A DNA stretch of 64,000 nt. Origin: Geothrix fuzhouensis. Its GTDB lineage: Bacteria; Acidobacteriota; Holophagae; Holophagales; Holophagaceae. Shown in pieces: positions 27,822 through 35,721 of this stretch; within the stretch, counting starts at the first letter, position 1; each line of letters opens with the position of its first letter. The DNA is taken from NCBI RefSeq assembly GCF_024609325.1, contig NZ_JANHMQ010000002.1, forward strand, positions 845,295 through 909,294, written 5' to 3'. The translations under genes were made by a program, and so were the position numbers. The notes under the pieces are model-generated. The model saw only the letters and a list, made by a program, of their open reading frames with translations, was not told the DNA's origin and did not search any database.

Positions 27822-29660
27822 TCAGCCGCTTCCTTGCGCGCTCCCTTGTGATTGATCGCGTTTCCAGGCCTCGATGCGCCCTGTGGCGGCTGGGCCAACC
27901 GTCTGCGCCAAATCGGCCTCGCTGGCCTCCCGCACCCGGGTGGCGCTGCCGAAGGCCTGGAGCAGCTTCTTCGCGGTGGCGGGGCCGATGCCGGGGATCT
28001 GCGTGAGCTCGGTCTGCAGCGTGCGCTTGGCCCGCAGGGCGCGGTGATAGGTGATGGCGAAGCGGTGGGCCTCGTCCCGGATGCGCTGGAGCAGCTGCAG
28101 CACAGGGGAGGACTTCGGGATGCGCAGCGGCTCGCTGGAGCCGGGCCGGAAGACCAGCTCCTCCTTCTTCGCCAGGCTGCCCAGCTCCAGCTGGTCGATG
28201 CCCAGGTCCTTCAAGGCGGCCTCTGCCGCGTGCAGCTGGCCGAGGCCGCCGTCGATCAGCACGAGATCCGGGAACTCCTGCTTTTCATCCCGCAGGCGCC
28301 GGTAGCGGCGCGTCACCGCCTCGAACATGTTGGCGAAGTCGTCGTTCTGCTCGTTGGTCATCTTGAAGCGGCGATACCTGGCCTTGTCGGGGACGCCGTC
28401 GCTGAACACCACACAGCTGGCCACGACTTCGCGGCCCTGGCCATGGCTGATGTCGAAGCATTCGAGGCGCCGGGGCAGGTGGCTCAGGCCGAGGAAAGCC
28501 TGCAGGCCCTCCAGCACCGCCTCGTTCAATCGCGCCGGCTCGAACTTGCGCTCCAGGGCCAGCCGCGCATTCTCCTGAGCCATGGCCAGCAGGTCCACCT
28601 TCTCGCCCTTCTTCGGCACCTGGATCTGGGGCCGGGACCCGCGCATGCCACCCAGCCAGTCCCTCAGGAGTTCCACATCCTCCGGCTCGATCTCGGTCAG
28701 GATGCGGCCGGGCACGGGATCCGCGCTATAGACCCGCTGGAGCACTTCCGCCAGCACGGCGCCGTCGAAGACTTCCACATCTTCCAGCACGTACTCCTGG
28801 CGCCCCATCATGCGGCCATCCCGCAGCATCAGGCGATGGACGCAGGCCCGGCCGTCCAGCACGGCGCTGCCGTAGACATCCATGTCCTCCAGGTTCGGAC
28901 CGGCGGCCTTCTGTCGCGTGAACCAAGCGTCTACCTGCTGGAGGGCGTCCCGGTGCTGGGCGGCCTGCTCGAAGGCGGCGGCTTCGGCGGCCTTCCACAT
29001 GGCCGCCTCCAGCCGCGCCTTCAGCTCGTCGCGCTTGCCCTCCAGGAACAGGCGGGCCTCCTTCGCCTGCTCCCGATAGGCTTCCTTGCCCACGGCGGCG
29101 ATGCAGGGCGCCGTGCATCGGTGGAGCTGGTATTTCAGGCAGGCACGGCCGCGCTTGCCATCGATCTCGATGTCGCAGTCGCGGATCTGGAAGAAGCGAT
29201 AGACCAGCTCCGCGGTGCGATAGGCGGTGCTGGCGGGAAAGAATGGCCCGTAGTAGAGGCTGCCATCCTTGCGGACCTTGCGTGTGACGAAGACCTTCGG
29301 GAAGGCCTCCTTCCAGGTCAGCTTCACGTAGGGGTAGCTCTTGTCGTCCCGCAGCAGGATGTTGAAGGGTGGCAGGTGCTCGTTGATGAGGTTGTTCTCC
29401 AACACCAGGGCCTCGAGTTCCGTCTCGCAGACGATGAACTCCAGGTCCCAGATGCGGGCCACCAGCCGCCGGGTCTTGGCGTCCAGGTGCTTGTTCTGGA
29501 AGTAGGACTTCACCCGGTTCCGCAGCACCTTGGCCTTGCCGATGTAAAGCAGGTTCCCCTTCTGGTCGCGATAGAGGTAGCAGCCGGGGCGGAGCGGAAG
29601 GTCCGAGAGCTTCCGCTGCAGGGCAGGGGACTTGTCGGCATTGTTCCGGATAGTGGCCAC
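27822..29660 (-). CDS. uvrC: Excinuclease ABC subunit C
   Basis: A 612-residue protein of normal length. It has the GIY-YIG nuclease at the N-terminus (PGCYLYRD...LLYIGKAK), a cysteine-bearing segment (GRACLKYQLHRCTAPC), a UVR motif near residues 205-240, the RNase H-like endonuclease domain (ECFDISHGQG, VLIDGGLGQL) and C-terminal helix-hairpin-helix motifs (IPGIGPATAKKLLQAFGS). It makes both incisions in nucleotide excision repair with UvrA and UvrB. Confidence 0.98.
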   Translation of the reverse strand: MATIRNNADKSPALQRKLSDLPLRPGCYLYRDQKGNLLYIGKAKVLRNRVKSYFQNKHLDAKTRRLVARIWDLEFIVCETELEALVLENNLINEHLPPFNILLRDDKSYPYVKLTWKEAFPKVFVTRKVRKDGSLYYGPFFPASTAYRTAELVYRFFQIRDCDIEIDGKRGRACLKYQLHRCTAPCIAAVGKEAYREQAKEARLFLEGKRDELKARLEAAMWKAAEAAAFEQAAQHRDALQQVDAWFTRQKAAGPNLEDMDVYGSAVLDGRACVHRLMLRDGRMMGRQEYVLEDVEVFDGAVLAEVLQRVYSADPVPGRILTEIEPEDVELLRDWLGGMRGSRPQIQVPKKGEKVDLLAMAQENARLALERKFEPARLNEAVLEGLQAFLGLSHLPRRLECFDISHGQGREVVASCVVFSDGVPDKARYRRFKMTNEQNDDFANMFEAVTRRYRRLRDEKQEFPDLVLIDGGLGQLHAAEAALKDLGIDQLELGSLAKKEELVFRPGSSEPLRIPKSSPVLQLLQRIRDEAHRFAITYHRALRAKRTLQTELTQIPGIGPATAKKLLQAFGSATRVREASEADLAQTVGPAATGRIEAWKRDQSQGSAQGSG

Positions 29661-29670
29661 GACTCAGTGT

Positions 29671-29684
29671 AGCTGTCAGCTATC
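29671..29684. repeat. Two heptamer units (AGCTGTC, AGCTATC)
   Basis: Same 7-base unit as at 8219-8306, in the short divergent spacer between uvrC and the metallo-hydrolase gene. Confidence 0.45.
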
Positions 29685-29714
29685 GTTCGGGTGGGGTTCG
29701 GGGACAATGGGGGG

Positions 29715-30338
29715 ATGCTGAACCTCGAAACCTTCCCCGTGGGCCCGCTGGGCTGCAACTGCTCACTGCTGTGGGAGCCCGCCACGGGCCTGGGTGTGGT
29801 GGTGGATCCGGGTGGCGATGGCGCGAAGATCCGCAAGCGCGTGGAGGCCATGGGTTTCAAAGTGACAGCCCTGTTGCACACCCACGCCCACTTCGACCAT
29901 GTGGGCGCCACGAAGGAATTGCAGGACCTTTGGCAGTGCCCGGCCCATCTGCACGAGGATGACGACTTTCTCATCGCCGCCCTGGCCCAGCAGACCTCGG
30001 CCTTCGGGATGCCCACCATTCCTCAGCCGGACATGACCGCCCTGCATGCGGGGGACCGCCATCAGGACCTCACGACCCTGCATACGCCGGGCCACACCCC
30101 GGGCTCTTGCTGCTTCCACGGCGCGTTCGAGAAGGGCGAGGTGCTGCTGGCGGGGGACACGCTCTTCCGTGGTGGCGTGGGCCGTACCGATCTCTGGGGC
30201 GGCAACTGGGAAGCGCTGGAACAGAGCATCCGCCGGGAACTCTACGTGCTGGACGACGCCACCCTGGTCATCCCCGGACATGGCCCCGCCACGATCCTCG
30301 GTGAGGAAGCGGCGCACAACCCGTTCGTGAAACGGTAG
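29715..30338 (+). CDS. MBL-fold metallo-hydrolase (GloB/hydroxyacylglutathione hydrolase-like)
   Basis: A 207-residue cytoplasmic hydrolase with the metal motif HTHAHFDHVG, followed by TPGHTPGSCCFH, LAGDTLFRGGVGRTD and a late IPGHGP histidine. This is the compact form found in many bacteria, shorter than true GloB, so the thioester substrate is uncertain. Start at MLNLETFPVG matches relatives; an ATG eight codons upstream lies in the spacer. Its stop is one base from the stop of the convergent outer-membrane gene. Confidence 0.88.
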   Translation: MLNLETFPVGPLGCNCSLLWEPATGLGVVVDPGGDGAKIRKRVEAMGFKVTALLHTHAHFDHVGATKELQDLWQCPAHLHEDDDFLIAALAQQTSAFGMPTIPQPDMTALHAGDRHQDLTTLHTPGHTPGSCCFHGAFEKGEVLLAGDTLFRGGVGRTDLWGGNWEALEQSIRRELYVLDDATLVIPGHGPATILGEEAAHNPFVKR

Positions 30339-30339
30339 G

Positions 30340-30939
30340 TCAGCGACCGAAGCGGAAGACGGCACTCACCGACAGCCAGGTGAGGGCATCCATGCCCAGG
30401 CCATCACTCCCGTTCTTTTCCACCGAGACGCTGTTCAGGTGGCCTTCGAGGCTGAAGAGGCGGTTGAAGGTGTAGCCGCCGCCGACGCGGAGGCCCATGC
30501 GTCCAGACTGGTTCGCTTCCACATCCGGGTAGCCCGCAAGTTCGTAGGTGGCCTTCACTTTATTTACGTTCAGCCCCGCGAAGAAATATCCGCCATGGGA
30601 GGGAGAAGTCATGTTGAACAGGTAGTCGGCCCCAAGCTGAGCCACGCTGAAGGTGTTCTGTTGGGTATTGCCGAAGAGGGTCTGTTCCTTGCTCGCGAAG
30701 CCGTTCGCGTTGAGGATGAGCCGCAGCTGGTGGTTCTGCGTGAAATTGAAATCGAGGTGGCCACCGAAATGCACGCCCAGGCCGTCGTTGGCACCCAGGT
30801 AATCGCCGTAGGGCGTCTTCTTGTCGGCGAAGTCACCGATGGGGAAGTTCAGGCCTGCCTGCAGCCCGGCGTTGAGGGTGGTCGACTGGGCCAGGAGGCT
30901 TGAGCCCGCGAGAAGAAGGGGAAGTGCCAGGGATCGCAT
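30340..30939 (-). CDS. Outer-membrane beta-barrel protein (OmpA/OprF-like barrel without OmpA domain)
   Basis: A 199-residue exported protein: signal peptide (SLALPLLLAGSSLLAQ), then alternating beta strands typical of an eight-strand barrel (LNAGLQAGLNFPIGDF, GVHFGGHLDFNFTQ, GGYFFAGLNVNKVKATYEL, GRMGLRVGGGYTFN). The chain ends in FRFGR, so the terminal aromatic is not the very last residue. The start follows GGAGGAACC. Role unknown, likely structural. Confidence 0.8.
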   Translation of the reverse strand: MRSLALPLLLAGSSLLAQSTTLNAGLQAGLNFPIGDFADKKTPYGDYLGANDGLGVHFGGHLDFNFTQNHQLRLILNANGFASKEQTLFGNTQQNTFSVAQLGADYLFNMTSPSHGGYFFAGLNVNKVKATYELAGYPDVEANQSGRMGLRVGGGYTFNRLFSLEGHLNSVSVEKNGSDGLGMDALTWLSVSAVFRFGR

Positions 30940-31047
30940 GGTTCCTCCGCGAAGAAAGCGCCGCAAGAATAGCAGATCTACGGGTTGCTTTTTACTGGTC
31001 TCCCGGATGACTGATGGCATGATGGGTCAACCCTTCGGAGACCCTCC

Positions 31048-31821
31048 ATGGACACCCTGCTCGCCTCATCCTTCGGCTGCTTCGGCCCCGTTGCGATCAT
31101 CCTGCTCATCTACTTCTTCGCCTGTCTCAAGGTCGTGAACGAGTACGAGCGGCTGGTGGTCTTCACCCTCGGCAAGGTGGAGGACAAGCCCAAGGGGCCA
31201 GGCCTCTGCTTCGTGTGGCGGCCCTTTCAGACCGCCATCACCGTGAGCCTGCGCACCACGGTGCTGGAAGTTCCGAGCCAGGATGTCATCACCCGCGACA
31301 ACGTGAGCCTCAAGGTGAGCGCCGTCGTCTACTCCCGGGTGCTGGATCCCAAGCAGGCCATCATCGGCGTGGAGAACTACTACTACGCCACCAGCCAGAT
31401 CGCCCAGACCACCCTGCGTTCCATCCTGGGCGAAGTGAGTCTGGATGAATTGCTGGCCGATCGCGAGAAGCTCAGCGCCCGCCTGCGGGAAATCATCGAC
31501 CGTTCCACCGAGCCCTGGGGTGTGGAGGTGAGCAGTGTCGAGCTGAAGAGTGTGGACCTGCCCGAGCAGATCCAGCGCGCCATGGGCAAGCAGGCCGAGG
31601 CTGAACGGGAAAAGCGGGCCAAGGTCATTGCCGCCGAAGGCGAACTCCTGGCTTCGGAGCAGCTGCTGGAAGCCGCCAACAAGATCAGCCAGAATCCCAC
31701 AGCCATTCAGATGCGCTACCTGCAGACCCTCACCGAGATCGCCGTGGAGAAGAACAGCACCATCGTCTTCCCGCTGCCCATGGAACTCATGAAGGCCTTC
31801 GAGAAATTCACGAAGAGCTAG
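31048..31821 (+). CDS. Slipin family SPFH/band 7 membrane protein
   Basis: A 257-residue stomatin-like protein. An N-terminal hydrophobic hairpin (VAIILLIYFFACLKVV) is followed by the SPFH core: NEYERLVVFTLGKV, RTTVLEVPSQDVITRDNVSL, NYYYATSQIAQTTLRSILG, the Ala/Glu helix (AMGKQAEAEREKRAKVIAAEGE), and a C-terminal strand (TIVFPLP). It organises membrane microdomains; partners are often NfeD proteases, but none is adjacent. Its last codons overlap the convergent transglutaminase gene by 14 bases. Confidence 0.93.
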   Translation: MDTLLASSFGCFGPVAIILLIYFFACLKVVNEYERLVVFTLGKVEDKPKGPGLCFVWRPFQTAITVSLRTTVLEVPSQDVITRDNVSLKVSAVVYSRVLDPKQAIIGVENYYYATSQIAQTTLRSILGEVSLDELLADREKLSARLREIIDRSTEPWGVEVSSVELKSVDLPEQIQRAMGKQAEAEREKRAKVIAAEGELLASEQLLEAANKISQNPTAIQMRYLQTLTEIAVEKNSTIVFPLPMELMKAFEKFTKS

Positions 31822-33760
31822 AAGGCTCCCACTTTCGCCAGGCCGCGGCCTCCGCTTTCGCCAGGGCGGGGGCCGCGCTGTTCCGGCCGCCATAAGCCTC
31901 CGCATCCACGGCGTCTGCCAGTTCCCCCAGGAACTCGGCCCGTTCAGGCCGGAGGGCCGCGAGCCGCAGCAGCCAGGCACGGGCTGTCTCGCCGGCTATC
32001 GGGGTCGCCACGCGCCGCGTCCGAGCCAGCAGAGGACGCAGGGCGCGGATGTTGCCGGGGCCCAGGGGCACCAGCCGCCAGCGTTTCCGGGTTCGCCACA
32101 CGATCCAGGCCACCGCCAACAAGGCGAGTCCCCAGGACAAGCCGGTTGGCGGCGCCTTCCAGCGCCACTCCCAACCCTGGACCTGAGTCTGGAGCCAGGA
32201 CAACCCGGCCACCTGGTCCTGATCCGAGAAGCGCACCACGTGGCGATCCCAGTGGTAGCGAAGGGTGTCAAGCCAGCGGGAGAGCACGCCTAAGCTGAGC
32301 GGGCCTCCCTGCGAGTCCTGGCCGACGGCCGCAGGGGTGGGATCCGCCACGTGCCAACGACCCTGGTCCCAGTACTCCACCCAGCTATGCGCCTGGTCCT
32401 GGCTGACGCGGAAGTAGCCGCCTTCCGGGATCCAGGGGCCCAGGCGGAAACCGTTCACCACCCGGCTGGGCACCCCGCGGGCCCGGAGCATGAGGGCCAT
32501 GGCCGAGGCGAAGTACTCGCAGTGGCCGGCCTGGGTGCGGTCCAGGAAATCCTCCAGCGGATTCGCCGCCCGGCCGGAAGGGTTCTCCAGGGTGTAGCGG
32601 AAGCCGCGCAGGGCCCGTTCCAGCACGTGCGCCAACTCCGGCGTCGGCAGGATCCCCGGGGCCAGGCGGAGGCTCCACCGCCGGGCCACTTCGTGCTCGG
32701 GTCCCATTTCCAAGAGGTGGCCGAGTCGTCGGGGGGGCAGCCAGGGTTCAGAAGCATCCGGGCCCCTGGAACCCCAGGTCACTTCCAGAGGAACGGGGCG
32801 GGTTTGTGGGAAGCGCCACCGGAGACTCCCGCCGCCGCTTCGGCGCAGAGCCAGTTCCGGCCTCACGCCGGAAGTCCCGTAGGGCAGGGTCAGAATGCCC
32901 TGGGCACTGGGGTAGAACAGGAATTCCGCCTGCAGGTCCCCAGAAGCGCTGCGTGGGTTCCGTACCGCTGGTGGTGTGAGATCGGAGATGCTCCAACGCA
33001 TTCCCTGGACAGTTTCCAGGGCCACGCCGCGCAACAGACTCAGCCCAGGCAGGGTGGCTGGGTCTGCGCCTGGAGGCGGGGCGATGCGCAGGACGACTTC
33101 GGGGTTCGGTTCGATGGGACCGCCGCTGGCGAGGTCCATCTGGTCGCCGAAGCCCGCCCGGGCAGCCATGGCGGCGGTCCCCAGGAAGGCTGCGGGCCGG
33201 AAGCCGGTGTTCAGGCGCGGGAGGATCAGAAAGAACCCCACTCCCAAGACCAGGGTCCCGCCCATCCAGGCGGGAAGGTGGCCGTAAGGGGGACGTGATA
33301 GGACGCCCCGACGAAAGCTGGCGGAGGCCTCCCAGCTCTGCTGGAGCAGGGCCGCCGCAGCCGAGCCCAGCCAGAGCAGGGCCCAAAACAGAAACACCAG
33401 ATCCGTGGTGCTCACGGCCGTGGTGAGGAAGAGCAGGAAACCCATGAGCACCAGCTGGCGCCGCTGGGGGAGTTCCCTGGGCAGCGCCAGTCGCAGCCCG
33501 GCCAGGACGAACAGGGTGTGGATGGCCACGGGGAAGATGCCATGCCCCCGGGCGAGGTCGGCCAGAAAGAAGATCAGAGCGCCCACCTCCAGCCAGCGAT
33601 GGTGCCGGCCGAGGTCCAGGCGCAGGGCCTCGACGCCGGCCGCCGCCACCAGAGGAAGCGCCATGACCCCCAGTTCCCCGGGCTCGTAGATGCCCGTGGA
33701 CACGGCCGCCCCCAAGGCCACCCAGAGGGGAAGGTGGTCGATCCAGCGGGCCCACCTCAC
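31808..33760 (-). CDS. TgpA-type membrane protein with DUF3488 and transglutaminase-like domain
   Basis: A 650-residue protein. Several membrane helices fill the first 200 residues (DUF3488 region). A periplasmic transglutaminase core follows with the catalytic Cys (GHCEYFASAMAL), His (QAHSWVEYW) and Asp (HVADPTP). One more membrane helix (WGLALLAVAWIVW) precedes a C-terminal cytoplasmic segment. Such proteins often sit with MoxR and DUF58 genes; the DUF58 gene here is 20 kb away. Its start overlaps the anmK stop by 4 bases. Confidence 0.92.
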   Translation of the reverse strand: MRWARWIDHLPLWVALGAAVSTGIYEPGELGVMALPLVAAAGVEALRLDLGRHHRWLEVGALIFFLADLARGHGIFPVAIHTLFVLAGLRLALPRELPQRRQLVLMGFLLFLTTAVSTTDLVFLFWALLWLGSAAAALLQQSWEASASFRRGVLSRPPYGHLPAWMGGTLVLGVGFFLILPRLNTGFRPAAFLGTAAMAARAGFGDQMDLASGGPIEPNPEVVLRIAPPPGADPATLPGLSLLRGVALETVQGMRWSISDLTPPAVRNPRSASGDLQAEFLFYPSAQGILTLPYGTSGVRPELALRRSGGGSLRWRFPQTRPVPLEVTWGSRGPDASEPWLPPRRLGHLLEMGPEHEVARRWSLRLAPGILPTPELAHVLERALRGFRYTLENPSGRAANPLEDFLDRTQAGHCEYFASAMALMLRARGVPSRVVNGFRLGPWIPEGGYFRVSQDQAHSWVEYWDQGRWHVADPTPAAVGQDSQGGPLSLGVLSRWLDTLRYHWDRHVVRFSDQDQVAGLSWLQTQVQGWEWRWKAPPTGLSWGLALLAVAWIVWRTRKRWRLVPLGPGNIRALRPLLARTRRVATPIAGETARAWLLRLAALRPERAEFLGELADAVDAEAYGGRNSAAPALAKAEAAAWRKWEPSSSS

Positions 33761-34890
33761 GGCCAGACCCAGCTCCCGAGCACCGCCGGCCGCCTGGCGC
33801 CAGTCACCTCGGGGAGGTTCCCAGGCAGGCCCAAGGCGCTCGCTGCGCCGAGCAGGGCCCAGCTCACAGCTTCTCTCGCACCCGACGGGAAGGCCGTGTC
33901 GGCTTCCAGGGGCAGCCTCAAACGGGAGGCCAACTCAGAGCGCAGGCGCTCGTGGTGCGCTCCCCCCCCACTGACCAGTCCGCGGAGACCTCGGGCCAGA
34001 GGGGCGAGCCGGGCGGTCTCCCGCGCCACGGCCTCGGCGCTGAACGCCGCCAGGGTGGCCAGGCGATCTGCCAGGGGAATGGCCTCCAGCACGCCTGCCT
34101 CCGCTATGAGCCAGGCCTCCCCGAAGACCTCCCGGCCAGTGGATTTAGGCGGAGCCTGGTGGAAGTAAGAATGGTCCAGCCATCGCTCCAGCAGTTCAGG
34201 ATGAACGTCCCCCGAGGCCGTTCTGCCGCCGGGATCGAACGCCAGTCCCAGCCAGCGCCGGGCCGCCAGATCGAGGAGCGACATGCCGGGGCCGGTGTCC
34301 CAGGCCTGGAGGCGGGCTCCGTCCCAGTACGCCAGGTTCGCGATGCCACCCAGGTTCAGGGCCAGCCAAGGCTCCGCGCCGCGCAGCCAGCGCTCGGGCA
34401 GGGGCACCAGGGGGGCGCCCTGGCCGCCCAGGGCCAGGTCGCGGCGGCGGAGATCCCACACCACTGGACAACCCAGAGCCTCGGCCAGCACATAGGGATC
34501 CGCCAGTTGCAGGGTGGCCCCCTCCGTTGGGTGGTGCTGAACGGTCTGGCCATGGAGGGAGGCCAGGTCGGGTTGCAGATTCAGGGCCGCGCAGAGGTCC
34601 GCCGCGGCCCGGGCGTGGTGATCCCCCAACCGCCGCTGGAGGATGCAGAGGCCCGCGGGGTCCAGTCGGTTTGAAGCGGCCGCGAGAACTTCCGTTTTCA
34701 GGGTTTCAGGGTAAGGCGCGGCCTGGTGGCCAAGCAGGGCACGGAGGGGCCGCCCGTCTGGAAAAGCGACCGGATCCACCTCCACCGCCACCACGTCCAC
34801 GCCGTCCGCGCTGGTGCCGGACATGAGGCCCAGCACGCGCCAGGGGCGGTCCTCCGGGAGCGGGATGCGGGAGTGCATGACGCTGATCAT
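33757..34890 (-). CDS. anmK: Anhydro-N-acetylmuramic acid kinase
   Basis: A 377-residue enzyme of normal family length. It phosphorylates and opens 1,6-anhydro-MurNAc during peptidoglycan recycling. Motifs are the N-terminal phosphate loop LMSGTSADGVD, the substrate-region HGQTVQHHP, the NLGGIANLAYW loop, and the GPGMSLLDL segment. ATG 34890 is used; ATG 34878 gives four fewer residues. It is coupled to the TgpA-type gene. Confidence 0.93.
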   Translation of the reverse strand: MISVMHSRIPLPEDRPWRVLGLMSGTSADGVDVVAVEVDPVAFPDGRPLRALLGHQAAPYPETLKTEVLAAASNRLDPAGLCILQRRLGDHHARAAADLCAALNLQPDLASLHGQTVQHHPTEGATLQLADPYVLAEALGCPVVWDLRRRDLALGGQGAPLVPLPERWLRGAEPWLALNLGGIANLAYWDGARLQAWDTGPGMSLLDLAARRWLGLAFDPGGRTASGDVHPELLERWLDHSYFHQAPPKSTGREVFGEAWLIAEAGVLEAIPLADRLATLAAFSAEAVARETARLAPLARGLRGLVSGGGAHHERLRSELASRLRLPLEADTAFPSGAREAVSWALLGAASALGLPGNLPEVTGARRPAVLGSWVWP

Positions 34891-34947
34891 GCCAGCAAGT
34901 GTAGGAGGCTGGATTGCGAGTACTCTGAATGACCCCGGGGGTTCCCC

Positions 34948-35514
34948 ATGTTCTGGATCATCCTCATCGTCGGCATCGTGCTTTTTTTCGTTTTGCGCGG
35001 GAAGCAGGACCGCACGGAACAGCTTGGCGCCTCGCGCCGCGCCCTGCCCACGGGGCCCCTGGAGCCCTACACCTTTCCTTGCCCCCACCCCAAGTGCCCC
35101 GCCTGCGGCGCCTCGGGCGACAAGATGGTCCAGGACTGGGATGGGCTGCGTGCCGTGAAATGGACCTGCGGCTACTGCGGCGCCCTGGCAGGTGTGCAGA
35201 CCCTCAAGGATGAGGAGCTTCCGCCATCGGCCCGGCGGCGCCTGGGCCTGGACGCGCCGCAGGGTTCGGTCACGATGCAGCCGGGTGGCTACGGTCAGCC
35301 CGGTGGGGGCATGGGCGGGCTGCTTACAGGCATGATGATCGGCAGCATGATGGGCGGTGGCGACCATCATCACCACGACGGGCAGGGTGGCGGCGATGGC
35401 TGGAGCGGCGGCTCCTCAGACGGCTCCTCCAGTGATTGGGGCGACTCCGGTGGCGGGGAAGGCGACTGGGGTGGTGGCGATTCGGGTGGTGGAGATTCCG
35501 GCGGGGATTGGTAG
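34948..35514 (+). CDS. Membrane-anchored zinc-ribbon protein with Gly/Ser/Asp/Trp-rich tail
   Basis: A 188-residue protein. Residues 1-16 are a membrane helix (FWIILIVGIVLFFVL). A zinc-ribbon follows: CPHPKCPACGASG, then CGYCG about 35 residues on. The middle has a Gly/Met-rich hydrophobic segment (GGLLTGMMIGSMMGGG), then HHHH. The tail is a low-complexity run of Gly, Ser, Asp and Trp ending in GGDW. Such tails occur in surface or repair-type (TPM-like) membrane proteins. I do not recognise the family as a whole. Confidence 0.65.
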   Translation: MFWIILIVGIVLFFVLRGKQDRTEQLGASRRALPTGPLEPYTFPCPHPKCPACGASGDKMVQDWDGLRAVKWTCGYCGALAGVQTLKDEELPPSARRRLGLDAPQGSVTMQPGGYGQPGGGMGGLLTGMMIGSMMGGGDHHHHDGQGGGDGWSGGSSDGSSSDWGDSGGGEGDWGGGDSGGGDSGGDW

Positions 35515-35721
35515 ATTCCGGATCACCGGGACAAGGTAGTCAACTCGATTGATCTTATTTGAGGTCAACGAGATAGCCTTATGTCCAGGAATAACGATAT
35601 TTGTATCATTAATAAACTTACTGGATATTTTCCTTGATATGGACATTCAAATGTCCAATATGAAGCCACTTTCTTTCTGATCCTGGCCATCCCGTGGTGG
35701 TCAATTATTTCTGGAGCGGCT
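35515..35721. promoter_or_regulatory. A+T-rich regulatory spacer before the TonB-dependent receptor
   Basis: About 200 bases, clearly richer in A+T than its surroundings. It holds an 18-base palindrome TGGACATT-CA-AATGTCCA at 35640-35657, about 65 bases before the receptor start. This is a plausible operator for a dimeric repressor or activator. Core promoter elements were not assigned. Confidence 0.5.

Noticed and set aside
27852..29672. 606-codon open frame antisense to uvrC
   Set aside because: Exact shadow of uvrC, rich in Leu/Gln/Ala with no domain.
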